A DNA stretch of 15,547 bases, from positions 335 to 15,881 of the forward strand of contig DGZL01000102.1 of the NCBI GenBank assembly GCA_002398515.1, in the 5' to 3' direction. Positions 1 to 7,197 of this stretch are shown piece after piece. How positions within the stretch are numbered: position 1 is the stretch's first letter; every line of letters starts with the position of its first letter. The notes below the pieces were generated by a model. The model did no database searches. It was not told the DNA's origin and saw nothing but the letters and a program-made list of their open reading frames with translations. This DNA comes from Firmicutes bacterium UBA4981 (GTDB lineage: Bacteria > Bacillota > SHA-98 > UBA4971). The position numbers were made by a program, and so were the translations under genes.

Positions 1-32
1 AAGCAAAGCCAGTCAGGACGTGACTCAGCAGA

Positions 33-665
33 ATGACTAGCCTCGAGAGAAAACAAGGGTTCCTAATAGTCCTTTCCGGGCCGTCCGGCGCCGGAAAAAA
101 TACCGTTGTTAATGAGCTTGGCAAGAGACTGGACAGGATTCACTATTCAGTGTCAGTGACTACCCGCCCGCCGGGTCCAGGAGAGGTAGACGGGGTTCAT
201 TATAACTTCGTTACACACGATGAGTTTCAAGAAATGCAGGAGGCGGGGGAGCTCCTGGAGTGGGCAACAGTATATGGTAATTTATATGGCACTCCACGCA
301 GGTTCATTGAAGAAACTATTGCGCAAGGGCATGATGTAATACTTGATATCGATATTCAGGGCGCCAGACAAGTGAGAAGCAGGTGGCCGGCGGGCATTTT
401 TGTGTATCTGATGCCTCCTTCAATGGGGGAACTCTGGCGGCGCATTTGTGCGCGTGGTAGAGACAGCGAAGAGGATATTAACGCCAGATTCAAATTGGCG
501 TGGGATGAGTTGGAAGCAGTATTTGACTATGACTATATAGTAGTCAATAATGATCTGGATGAAGCTGTTGACAACCTTCATGCCATAATAACGGCAGAGC
601 GCTCCAAGGTTGCAAGGTGCGATCTATTAGGATTTATTGGCAATCTAAAGGGACCGTCGGTGTAA
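33..665 (+). CDS. gmk: Guanylate kinase
   Basis: Cytoplasmic enzyme that phosphorylates GMP to GDP with ATP, an essential step in purine nucleotide supply. The 210-residue product has the usual family length. A P-loop lies at residues 16-24 (GPSGAGKNT), followed by the GMP-binding segment SVSVTTRPPGPGEVDGVHY (residues about 39-57) and by EWATVYGNLYGTP and DIDIQGA, all typical of Gmk. The residue after the P-loop lysine is Asn23, where Ser or Gly is usual; the rest looks intact. The ATG at 33 overlaps a TGA at 34-36 (ATGA), so an upstream gene may end there and be translationally coupled; in Bacillota that gene is often remA, but too little is visible to say. No strong ribosome site is seen. 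The gene starts the gmk-rpoZ-coaBC block. Family assignment is secure. Confidence 0.97.
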   Translation: MTSLERKQGFLIVLSGPSGAGKNTVVNELGKRLDRIHYSVSVTTRPPGPGEVDGVHYNFVTHDEFQEMQEAGELLEWATVYGNLYGTPRRFIEETIAQGHDVILDIDIQGARQVRSRWPAGIFVYLMPPSMGELWRRICARGRDSEEDINARFKLAWDELEAVFDYDYIVVNNDLDEAVDNLHAIITAERSKVARCDLLGFIGNLKGPSV

Positions 666-753
666 TTTCTCGGAATAGGGGTAAGATGGGAAAAGAGTTG
701 TGACGACCCGGGGCGCGCGTGGGGTGTTGTTTACAGGAGGGACTTAATACGTT

Positions 754-960
754 ATGTTACAGCCACCGCTTGAAGCTTTTTCTAGTAAGACAATGAGCAG
801 ATATTCCTTGGTAGTTGCTACGGCAAAAAGGGCACGACAATTGGTGAACGGGGCAAAACCGCTTGTTGACACGAAATCGGACAAGCCTGTCACCGTGGCA
901 ATGGAGGAAATCCTCGCCGGTAAAGTCTCCTTTGAGGAGCTAGGGTCAGGAACCAAGTAG
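754..960 (+). CDS. rpoZ: RNA polymerase omega subunit
   Basis: Small subunit that helps assemble and stabilise RNA polymerase by binding beta-prime. The 68-residue protein carries the omega signature SRYSLVVATAKRARQL (residues about 15-30), followed by a conserved NGAKP segment and the KPVTVAMEEILAGKV stretch seen in Bacillota omega proteins. The length suits the short Gram-positive form. AGGAGG at 735-740 is the ribosome site; its 13-base spacing to the ATG is long, but no better in-frame start is present. Its place between gmk and coaBC is the standard Bacillota order. The call is secure. Confidence 0.95.
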   Translation: MLQPPLEAFSSKTMSRYSLVVATAKRARQLVNGAKPLVDTKSDKPVTVAMEEILAGKVSFEELGSGTK

Positions 961-967
961 GAACTGT

Positions 968-989
968 GGCGCCCTGGAGTCAGGGCGCC
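968..989 (+). promoter_or_regulatory. GC-rich stem-loop between rpoZ and coaBC
   Basis: GGCGCCCTG (968-976) and CAGGGCGCC (981-989) form a perfect 9-bp stem around the loop GAGT, starting 8 bases after the rpoZ stop and ending 11 bases before the coaBC ribosome site. No T-run follows, so it is not a typical intrinsic terminator. It may be an mRNA-stabilising or processing hairpin, or a weak attenuator. The structure is seen directly; the role is inference. Confidence 0.45.
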
Positions 990-1011
990 GTCTGCATAAT
1001 GGGAGGAGCCC

Positions 1012-2226
1012 ATGGAAGGGAAAACCGTTGTTCTGGGTGTGACCGGAGGTATAGCTGCATACAAGAGTGTGGAGATAGCAAGTCTTCTTGTTAAGAAGGG
1101 CGCTTCGGTCCATGTAGTCATGACAGAAGCGGCTACTCGGTTTGTTGCTCCGTTGACATTCAGGACGATCTCTAGGAATCCGGTGTCATATGAAATGTTT
1201 GAGGATCCGGGTGTCTGGGATGTTCTACATGTGAGTCTGGCAAAGAGGGCTGATATTCTGGTAGTAGCGCCTACCACCGCCAATTGCTTGGGGAAAGTGG
1301 CTCACGGCATTGCAGACGACTTGCTGACTACAGTAGTAATGGCCACGAAAGCCCCTGTGCTCTTGGTCCCGTCAATGAACGAGGCTATGTACCTGAATCC
1401 TATTGTCAGGCGGAACATCAAAGATCTCAGGACTCTGGGCTACAATATGATGGAGCCTGATTTCGGATACCTTGCATGCGGTACAGAGGGGAAAGGAAGG
1501 CTGCCTGAGCCAGAGGACATTGTTTCTGAGATTGAGAGGATTCTCCTTAAGGGAACGACTCTTAAGGACGTAACTGTACTGGTGACTGCAGGTCCTACAC
1601 AGGAACCACTTGATCCTGTGAGGTACATAACAAATCGGTCGTCAGGGAAGATGGGCTATGAGTTGGCTAAGGCAGCGAAGGATCGAGGCGCCCGTGTTAT
1701 TCTGGTTACAGGGCCTTCGGCGCTCCCCAGACCCTTTGGGGTTAAGGTAGTTCAGGTGAGGACCGCTCATGAGATGTTTCAGGCAGTTATGGATCACCTA
1801 AGTGACACTGATGTCATCATAGGCGCTGCAGCACCTTGTGACTTTCGTCCTCGAAACGTGGCTTCGGAGAAGCTGAAAAAAAGTGAAGGCCTGGAGCATA
1901 TTCCCCTTGTCAGATGCGAGGATATCATGCTGGAAGTCGGCAAGCTGAAGGGCGATCGAATTGCCATCGGGTTTGCAGCTGAGACCCGAGATTTAATTGA
2001 GAACGCAGAAGGCAAGCTTGTATCCAAGAACCTTGATTTCATCGTAGCGAACGACGTTTCCCGAAATGACGCAGGCTTTGAGTCAGATTACAATGAGGTG
2101 GAGATCTTATATCGTGAAGGACATAGAGAAGATTTGCCTTACATGACCAAGCGCGAAGTCGCAGGAGAGATTTTGGATCGCGTGGCATCGCTTCTTCGCA
2201 AGTCTCATCCTGTCCCTGACGCCTAA
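1012..2226 (+). CDS. coaBC: Bifunctional phosphopantothenoylcysteine decarboxylase / phosphopantothenate-cysteine ligase
   Basis: Makes 4'-phosphopantetheine for coenzyme A: the C-terminal CoaB half joins 4'-phosphopantothenate to cysteine using CTP, and the N-terminal CoaC half decarboxylates the product with FMN. The 404 residues match the usual fused length. The CoaC half shows the flavin motif LGVTGGIAAYKS (8-19), the catalytic-type His73 in DVLHVSLAKRAD, APTTANCLGKVAHGIADDLLTT (86-107), PSMNEAMY (120-127) and the reductive Cys156 in YLACGTEGKGR. The CoaB half shows VTAGPTQEPLDPVRYITNRSSGKMG (about 191-215), AAAPCDFRP (272-280) and SEKLKK (285-290), then a VANDVSRNDAGFESDYNEV segment. GGGAGGAG at 1001-1008 precedes the ATG. 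In most Bacillota priA follows coaBC; here the pilus locus follows after a 198-base gap. Confidence 0.97.
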   Translation: MEGKTVVLGVTGGIAAYKSVEIASLLVKKGASVHVVMTEAATRFVAPLTFRTISRNPVSYEMFEDPGVWDVLHVSLAKRADILVVAPTTANCLGKVAHGIADDLLTTVVMATKAPVLLVPSMNEAMYLNPIVRRNIKDLRTLGYNMMEPDFGYLACGTEGKGRLPEPEDIVSEIERILLKGTTLKDVTVLVTAGPTQEPLDPVRYITNRSSGKMGYELAKAAKDRGARVILVTGPSALPRPFGVKVVQVRTAHEMFQAVMDHLSDTDVIIGAAAPCDFRPRNVASEKLKKSEGLEHIPLVRCEDIMLEVGKLKGDRIAIGFAAETRDLIENAEGKLVSKNLDFIVANDVSRNDAGFESDYNEVEILYREGHREDLPYMTKREVAGEILDRVASLLRKSHPVPDA

Positions 2227-2410
2227 TCAGGTGATCTTAAGCCGCATCTCTACTCGCGAGCTAAAAGCCCTGAAAGACCTTTGATGGCATTTTGTGAACG
2301 ATAATATTCGACGTAGTTTCTATGGACTCATGGTATTTCTCTATCATGCGACTGGAAGATGCAGGAATATCGGTTTTTGTGTCTAACGTTGCACAGATGA
2401 TTGATAATTC

Positions 2411-2416
2411 AGGGTG
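2411..2416 (+). promoter_or_regulatory. Ribosome-binding site deciding the pilB start
   Basis: AGGGTG lies 8 bases before the ATG at 2425. An in-frame TTG at 2401 would add eight residues but has no Shine-Dalgarno-like sequence upstream, so the ATG is preferred. Confidence 0.5.
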
Positions 2417-2424
2417 TGAATGAT

Positions 2425-4209
2425 ATGGGAAACGAGTTAGAAATCAATGGGAATGGCGTCTCTTCAGTTCCTTTCGCCATGACACCCAGGCGTAGGCTAG
2501 GCGAGATCTTGATAGACACAGAGGTCTTAACCGAGGCGGATCTGGAAAAAGCCATGTCTTTGCAGAAGGAGAGCGGAGAAAGGCTCGGCTCTATTCTTGT
2601 ATCCCAGGGGTTAGTAAATGAAGACGTCATGCTTTCCGCACTTGAGACTCAACTTGGAATTCCCAGGGTTCACCTTGCCAGGTACATTATAAGTCCGGAT
2701 GTGGCGCAACTTATCCCTGAGATGTTCGCCAGGACAAATAGAGTTTTCCCAATAGAGAAGACAGAGAATCATCTGACTCTTGCCATGGCTGATCCCCTTG
2801 ATGTTTTCGCCATGGATGATGTCAGGATCATGACCGGCCTCGAGGTAGAACCGGTGATAGCAAGCGATATTGAAATTCAAGCAGCTATCAGTGAGTATTT
2901 CGGGGCAGGTCCTGGGACGAAACTGGCAAGAGAGGTAGAGGAGCAGGCGGATGCGGCCGATCTTCCCAAAGAAGAGGAGAAGCCTGAGGACACCGAGGTA
3001 TTAGGCGCGCCTGCAGTGAGACTTGCCAATGCTGTGATCTCAGAAGCTGTGAAAGCCAGAGCAAGTGATGTGCACATCGAGCCCCAAGAGAAGGACGTCC
3101 GGGTGAGGTATCGAATCGACGGGGTTCTGAGAGAGGTGATGACCTTTCCTCTGAAGCTGGGGCCTGCTGTGACCTCTCGCATTAAAGTCATGGCAGGAAT
3201 GGATATTGCCGAGAGGCGTCTGCCTCAAGACGGGCGAGTTGAGCTCAGGCTCGACGGTGAAGATATTGATCTTCGTGTATCTACTCTTCCTACCATTTAC
3301 GGGGAAAAGGCTGAGGTTAGGATCTTGAGGTCAAGGGGTGTTGTAGGGAGTCTCGAAGAACTCGGGTTTCTCGATGATGATGTGGACCGGCTGAAGAAGG
3401 CCTTACAGAATCCTAACGGTATTATCCTTGTAACAGGGCCGACGGGAAGCGGGAAGACAATGACTCTCTATGCAGCTCTTCAACACTTGAATACTGAGGA
3501 GAAGAGTATTGTCACTATCGAAGACCCGGTAGAGTTTCGCATTCCGGGAGCAAGTCAAGTTCAGACTAATCCCAAGGCAGGTCTTACTTTTGCTCAAGGC
3601 CTCCGTGCTATCCTCAGACAAGACCCTGATATCGTAATGGTAGGAGAGGTGAGAGACAGGGAAACCGCTGAGATTGCCGTAAGGTTCGCTATGACCGGTC
3701 ATCTTGTCTTGAGCACTTTTCATACGATAAACGCGGCAGGCGCTTTGATAAGGCTTACTGAAATGGGTATAGAACCGTATTTGGTGGCTTCATCAGTAAC
3801 CACTGTCATTGCGCAGAGGCTTGTCAGGAAGGTATGTCCCTATTGCGTCGAGACATACCGGGCGGATGATGCCACTTGGAACGCATGGAAGGCTTTGGCG
3901 CCTGAGATTGCGGCAAAAGTCGAAGCAGGCAGAGGCCGGACATTCAACCGCGGGCGAGGATGCAGACAATGTGGAAATACAGGGTACCTGGGACGGACTG
4001 CTATATGTGAGATTATGGAAATGACCGGGGATATCAGAAGCCTCGTCATGCAAGGCGCTCCTGCTGAGGACATTGAGGAAGTTGCTATCTCATGTGGAAT
4101 GACGAAACTTGCGATAGACGGGGTATCTAAGGTCCTTCTCGGTATAACCAGCCGCGAAGAGCTGGGGAAAGTATGCGCTGTTCCCAAAGTGATAGGAGGA
4201 TTTGGATGA
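2425..4209 (+). CDS. pilB: Type IV pilus extension ATPase PilB with MshEN domain
   Basis: Cytoplasmic hexameric ATPase (GspE/PilB family) that powers pilin polymerisation through PilC. From the ATG at 2425 the protein has 594 residues. Residues 24-76 hold two 24-residue MshEN motifs (RLG...Q at 24-47 and 53-76) separated by exactly five residues, the arrangement known to bind cyclic di-GMP; the first copy has Glu33 where Gly is usual. An acidic linker at about 170-195 leads to the motor: Walker A GPTGSGKT (338-345), an Asp box near TIEDPVEF, Walker B DPDIVMVGEVRD (400-411, Glu408), and a His box TGHLVLSTFHT. Two CxxC pairs, CPYC (471-474) and CRQC (513-516), form the zinc site found in extension ATPases but not in PilT. 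First gene of the pilus locus; its stop overlaps the pilT start by four bases (ATGA). No convincing promoter or c-di-GMP riboswitch was recognised in the 198-base upstream gap. Confidence 0.96.
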   Translation: MGNELEINGNGVSSVPFAMTPRRRLGEILIDTEVLTEADLEKAMSLQKESGERLGSILVSQGLVNEDVMLSALETQLGIPRVHLARYIISPDVAQLIPEMFARTNRVFPIEKTENHLTLAMADPLDVFAMDDVRIMTGLEVEPVIASDIEIQAAISEYFGAGPGTKLAREVEEQADAADLPKEEEKPEDTEVLGAPAVRLANAVISEAVKARASDVHIEPQEKDVRVRYRIDGVLREVMTFPLKLGPAVTSRIKVMAGMDIAERRLPQDGRVELRLDGEDIDLRVSTLPTIYGEKAEVRILRSRGVVGSLEELGFLDDDVDRLKKALQNPNGIILVTGPTGSGKTMTLYAALQHLNTEEKSIVTIEDPVEFRIPGASQVQTNPKAGLTFAQGLRAILRQDPDIVMVGEVRDRETAEIAVRFAMTGHLVLSTFHTINAAGALIRLTEMGIEPYLVASSVTTVIAQRLVRKVCPYCVETYRADDATWNAWKALAPEIAAKVEAGRGRTFNRGRGCRQCGNTGYLGRTAICEIMEMTGDIRSLVMQGAPAEDIEEVAISCGMTKLAIDGVSKVLLGITSREELGKVCAVPKVIGGFG

Positions 4210-5288
4210 TAGGGTTGGAAGCCCTGTTAAGGGCCGCAGTCGAAAGCGGAGCATCTGACTTTCATATCACAGTGGGGCTTCCGCCTATGCTGAGAGTCAC
4301 AGGCAAACTCAGGCCTATGGAAGATGATTTCAGGCGTCTCTCGGCGGATGATACTGAACGCCTTGTCACGTCCATGATGAGCAAGGACAACAGGCGAGTC
4401 TTTGACGATGAAGGACATGTGGATTTTTCCCTGGGGCTTCCAGGAGTCGGACGCTTTAGGGTAAACGCGTATAAACAACGGGGCACTTTCGGGGCTGCCA
4501 TAAGACTCATTCCGTACGAAGTGCCTAACCTCGGGGATTTAGGGTTGCCTCAAATCCTGGAGACATTCGCAGACAAGCCCAGAGGGTTTGTGGTGGTGAC
4601 AGGGCCTACAGGCAGTGGAAAATCTACGACTCTCGCAGCCATGGTCGGACTCATCAACTCGAGGCGCAACTGTCATGTGATGACTATTGAGGATCCTATA
4701 GAGTATTTACACCAACACAGGAAGGCAATAGTGAATCAACGCGAGATCGGGGCGGACGCAAAGTCATTTCCGTCTGCCCTACGAGCGGCGCTAAGGGAGG
4801 ATCCGGATGTAATCCTTGTAGGTGAAATGCGAGACTTAGAGACTATGGCGACTGCGATAACTGCGGCTGAGACAGGGCACCTGGTTCTCGCAACGCTCCA
4901 TACCGGTGACGCTGTGCAGACTATTGACCGGATAATCGATGTTTTTCCAGAGTATCAACAGCATCAGATAAGGGTTCAACTTGCAGGAACATTGGAAGCG
5001 GTAATCGCTCAGCAGTTAATCCCTAGGAAGGACAAGCCAGGCAGAGTGCCTGCTGTCGAGATAATGGTGGGTACCCCTGCTGTAAGGAACCTCATTCGTG
5101 AAGGAAAGACTCATCAATTAAGGTCTGTGATTCAGACAGGCGCAAGATTCGGAATGCAAACAATGGAGCAATCCCTCCGCTGCTGGGTGGAACAGGGGAT
5201 AGTCTCTTGTGAGGATGCTCTTGCCGTAGCGGTTGATGCTGACGGCTTGAAGCGCCTTCTCAAAGCTACGTGTGATCGGTCTATGTAG
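4206..5288 (+). CDS. pilT: Type IV pilus retraction ATPase PilT
   Basis: Hexameric motor that depolymerises the pilus, giving twitching motility and, in some bacteria, DNA uptake. From the ATG at 4206 the protein has 360 residues, normal for PilT. Visible motifs are Walker A GPTGSGKS (133-140), TIEDPIEYLH, Walker B DPDVILVGEMRD (199-210, Glu207), the His box TGHLVLATLHT, and the PilT-specific AVRNLIRE (292-299), followed by GMQTMEQSL. There are no zinc cysteines, which separates it from PilB. The start was chosen because AGGAGG (4194-4199) sits 6 bases before this ATG, which overlaps the pilB stop as ATGA; an upstream in-frame start at 4173 would lie inside pilB without a ribosome site. Having both motors implies dynamic, retractable pili rather than a plain type II secretion system. 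Confidence 0.96.
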   Translation: MIGLEALLRAAVESGASDFHITVGLPPMLRVTGKLRPMEDDFRRLSADDTERLVTSMMSKDNRRVFDDEGHVDFSLGLPGVGRFRVNAYKQRGTFGAAIRLIPYEVPNLGDLGLPQILETFADKPRGFVVVTGPTGSGKSTTLAAMVGLINSRRNCHVMTIEDPIEYLHQHRKAIVNQREIGADAKSFPSALRAALREDPDVILVGEMRDLETMATAITAAETGHLVLATLHTGDAVQTIDRIIDVFPEYQQHQIRVQLAGTLEAVIAQQLIPRKDKPGRVPAVEIMVGTPAVRNLIREGKTHQLRSVIQTGARFGMQTMEQSLRCWVEQGIVSCEDALAVAVDADGLKRLLKATCDRSM

Positions 5289-5294
5289 GAGGTG
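5287..5294 (+). promoter_or_regulatory. Ribosome-binding site for pilC overlapping the pilT stop
   Basis: AGGAGGTG is a near-perfect Shine-Dalgarno sequence; its first two bases belong to the pilT TAG stop (5286-5288). It sits 4 bases before the ATG at 5299 and argues against the in-frame GTG at 5272, which lies inside pilT. Confidence 0.7.
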
Positions 5295-5298
5295 CAAG

Positions 5299-6516
5299 AT
5301 GAAGGCAACCTTCTCATATCGGGCGCGGGATGCGAACGGACGGTTGATCAAAGGCAAAATTGAGGCCGGAGATGAATCTTCAGCCTTTGACATGCTGAAA
5401 GCGCAAGGGCTTTTTATTACAGGGCTAACCCGAGACGAGAATAGTGAGCGGGCGAAGGCCATAACACCTATGGGTTCGTCCAGGGGTAGGCTTGGTTTAG
5501 TGCATCTTTCCAGGATTGCCAGGCACATGTCGATTATGATGACTGCAGGAGTCGGGCTTTCGCCTGCTCTTCATACTCTTACCGAACAGGCCGAGTCGAC
5601 ACTGGAAAAAGAGGCATTAGGCGCTGCCAGAGTGAATGTGGATGCCGGAATGTCTCTTGCCCGTTCGTTAGCTGACACAGGGGCGTTTCCCCCAATCTTC
5701 CTTCACATGGTTGAGGCGGGAGAGGCTTCCGGTAGGTTAGATGAAGTCCTCGCAAGGTTGGCTGCGTATTTTGACAGGGACTACGATTTGAGGCAGAGGA
5801 TCAAAGGCGCTATGACATACCCTGCAGTAATTGCCGTGTTTGCGGTAATCATTGTTATTATCCTCCTTGCCACTGTAGTCCCGAGTTTCGCAGGCGTGCT
5901 CGAGGAATCCGGTGTCGCCCTGCCAGGGCTTACCAGGGCTTTGATTTCCATAGGAAGATTCGTCAAGGCCCGCTGGTATGTCTTGATTGGAGTTTCGGTC
6001 TTAATTGTGCTTGCAGCAAGGTATTATGTGAGAACTGATGAAGGTCGATACCGGTGGGATTCTGCTGTGTTGAAGCTTCCGGTAATCGGAAGCTTCACAA
6101 TGAAAGTCATAGTCGTTCGCTTCTCTGAAACCCTTGCAAGCCTTGTAGGTGCAGGAGTGCCCATATTGCAGAGCCTTGAGATAGTGGAGAGAGTTGTAGG
6201 AAATCAGGTAGTTGCGCTCGGGCTCCGCCAGGTTAGGTCCGGGGTCAGGGAAGGGGCAGGCATTGCAGCTCCTCTTGGGGAAGCGGGGATGTTTCCGCCT
6301 GTTGTTGCGCAAATGGTAGCAATAGGAGAAGAAAGCGGAGCCATAGATCAGGTTCTGATAAAGCTGGCGGAGTTTTATGAGAAGGAGGTGGACAGAGGGA
6401 TTAGGTCCCTGACAAGTATTATTGAACCTATTCTTATTGCAGTGGTCGGCATATCCGTTGGCTTAATAGTGGCAGCAGTGATGCTGCCTATGTTCGAGAT
6501 GGTACAGGTCCTTTAG
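5299..6516 (+). CDS. pilC: Type IV pilus inner-membrane platform protein PilC
   Basis: Polytopic GspF/PilC-family protein that couples the PilB and PilT motors to pilin movement. The 405 residues are the family length. The N-terminus MKATFSYRARDANGRLIKGKIEAGDESSA is characteristic, and two T2SSF repeats follow, at about 70-195 and 270-395; both contain the MSxARSLADTGAFPP...MVEAGEASGxLDEVL-type signature, the second as PLGEAGMFPPVVAQMVAIGEESGAIDQVL. Predicted membrane segments are about 175-197, 226-243 and 377-397. It starts 10 bases after the pilT stop behind a strong ribosome site, so it belongs to the same transcript. Nothing is missing compared with typical PilC. Confidence 0.95.
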   Translation: MKATFSYRARDANGRLIKGKIEAGDESSAFDMLKAQGLFITGLTRDENSERAKAITPMGSSRGRLGLVHLSRIARHMSIMMTAGVGLSPALHTLTEQAESTLEKEALGAARVNVDAGMSLARSLADTGAFPPIFLHMVEAGEASGRLDEVLARLAAYFDRDYDLRQRIKGAMTYPAVIAVFAVIIVIILLATVVPSFAGVLEESGVALPGLTRALISIGRFVKARWYVLIGVSVLIVLAARYYVRTDEGRYRWDSAVLKLPVIGSFTMKVIVVRFSETLASLVGAGVPILQSLEIVERVVGNQVVALGLRQVRSGVREGAGIAAPLGEAGMFPPVVAQMVAIGEESGAIDQVLIKLAEFYEKEVDRGIRSLTSIIEPILIAVVGISVGLIVAAVMLPMFEMVQVL

Positions 6517-6547
6517 GTTGAGGTTTTGGGATTATCAGGAAGTTTGA

Positions 6548-6562
6548 TTATGAGTCTCATAA
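6548..6562. promoter_or_regulatory. 15-base odd palindrome just upstream of pilA
   Basis: TTATGAG (6548-6554), a central T, then CTCATAA (6556-6562) form a perfect inverted repeat in the 71-base pilC-pilA gap, ending 12 bases before the pilA Shine-Dalgarno sequence. The one-base centre makes it a poor RNA hairpin and a better fit to a dimeric repressor or activator operator. No convincing -35/-10 pair was found around it. The palindrome is seen directly; operator function is inference. Confidence 0.35.
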
Positions 6563-6587
6563 CGAGTTTGGGAGAGGAGAAGAGACC

Positions 6588-6959
6588 ATGAAAGATATTA
6601 TGACACGTGTCAAAAAGCACGTGCGGAGGGTATTACATAACAACCGGGGTTTTACACTGATTGAACTGTTGATTGTCCTTGCCATTATTGCTATTCTCGC
6701 AGGGATTGCCATACCCAGGTATACAGCTTCTTTGACGAAAGCGAAGGAAAGCGCATGTGCTGCTAATGTCGCAATTCTTGAAAGCGCAGTAATGAGGTAC
6801 TGGGCGGACAATGATTTCGAATATCCGACTGGGCTTACTGTCCAAGACCTAGTGGATGGAGGGTTCATCAGAGAGGAGCCTGTGTGCCCAGTGAAGAGTT
6901 CTGCGTCATATACATTGGACTCCACTGATGATTATAGCGTTGTACACAACCATAATTAG
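6588..6959 (+). CDS. pilA: Type IV prepilin (major pilin candidate)
   Basis: Structural subunit of the pilus fibre. The 123-residue prepilin has a 21-residue, strongly basic leader ending in Arg-Gly, then the class III methylation/cleavage motif G21|FTLIE, with the essential Glu at mature position 5 (Glu26), followed by a hydrophobic helix (22-43). PilD would cut after Gly21 and N-methylate Phe22, giving a mature protein of 102 residues. Cys57 and Cys100 could form a disulphide; the C-terminal PVCPVKSSASYTLD segment resembles small Clostridia and GspG-like pilins. AGGAG at 6575-6579, 8 bases before the ATG, supports this start; the ATG at 6600 would leave a shorter leader and lacks a site. 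It is the only pilin-like gene in the window, so it is presumed major; minor pilins must be elsewhere or absent. Confidence 0.93.
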   Translation: MKDIMTRVKKHVRRVLHNNRGFTLIELLIVLAIIAILAGIAIPRYTASLTKAKESACAANVAILESAVMRYWADNDFEYPTGLTVQDLVDGGFIREEPVCPVKSSASYTLDSTDDYSVVHNHN

Positions 6960-7025
6960 AAGTCTTATCTCATGATTGCTCCTAATTGGAGCGAGTCGCG
7001 GCAAGAGGATGAAGGAGATTATCCC

Positions 7026-7059
7026 GCTTGTTCCGGTAGGGCGCCCTACCGGAACAAGC
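7026..7059. repeat. Perfect 34-base palindrome between pilA and pilD
   Basis: The arm GCTTGTTCCGGTAGGGC (7026-7042) is followed directly by its exact reverse complement (7043-7059), 17 bp with no unpaired centre. As RNA it would form a long GC-rich stem with a four-base loop. It starts 66 bases after the pilA stop. No T-run follows, so it is not a classical intrinsic terminator, but it could protect the 3' end of pilA mRNA, partly terminate transcription, or be a dispersed palindromic element. A weaker hairpin, GCTCC-taatt-GGAGC (6978-6992), precedes it. The structure is certain; the role is inference. Confidence 0.7.
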
Positions 7060-7152
7060 CGCCGGACAAGCATGGAATATGCAACCATCTTTCTTGGGTT
7101 GGGGTGAGGTCTCAAGGCGCATGAAAGCCTGTTCATTGCAGGGGCTGTGGGG

Positions 7153-7166
7153 CATAGGTCATAGGT
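7153..7166. repeat. Tandem heptamer CATAGGT x2 upstream of pilD
   Basis: CATAGGT occurs twice head to tail (7153-7159, 7160-7166), 31 bases before the pilD ATG. It could be a direct-repeat regulator site, but such a short repeat can also arise by chance. Confidence 0.25.
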
Positions 7167-7197
7167 CTTGTATGAGGAATTTTGAAATCACCGGGAA

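Noticed and set aside
1..36. Possible 3' end of an upstream gene (remA is common here in Bacillota) with TGA at 34-36 overlapping the gmk ATG
   Set aside because: All three frames are open over these few codons, and the visible residues do not identify a protein.
744..1283. Long minus-strand open frame across rpoZ and coaBC
   Set aside because: It is antisense to two clearly recognised genes and matches no known family.
2227..2424. Promoter or c-di-GMP riboswitch before pilB
   Set aside because: TTGATG (2281) and TAATAT (2302) are only 15 bases apart and weak; none of the conserved GEMM riboswitch strings is present.
6906..7136. Minus-strand frame across the pilA-pilD gap
   Set aside because: It overlaps the pilA end, and its central residues simply mirror the palindrome.
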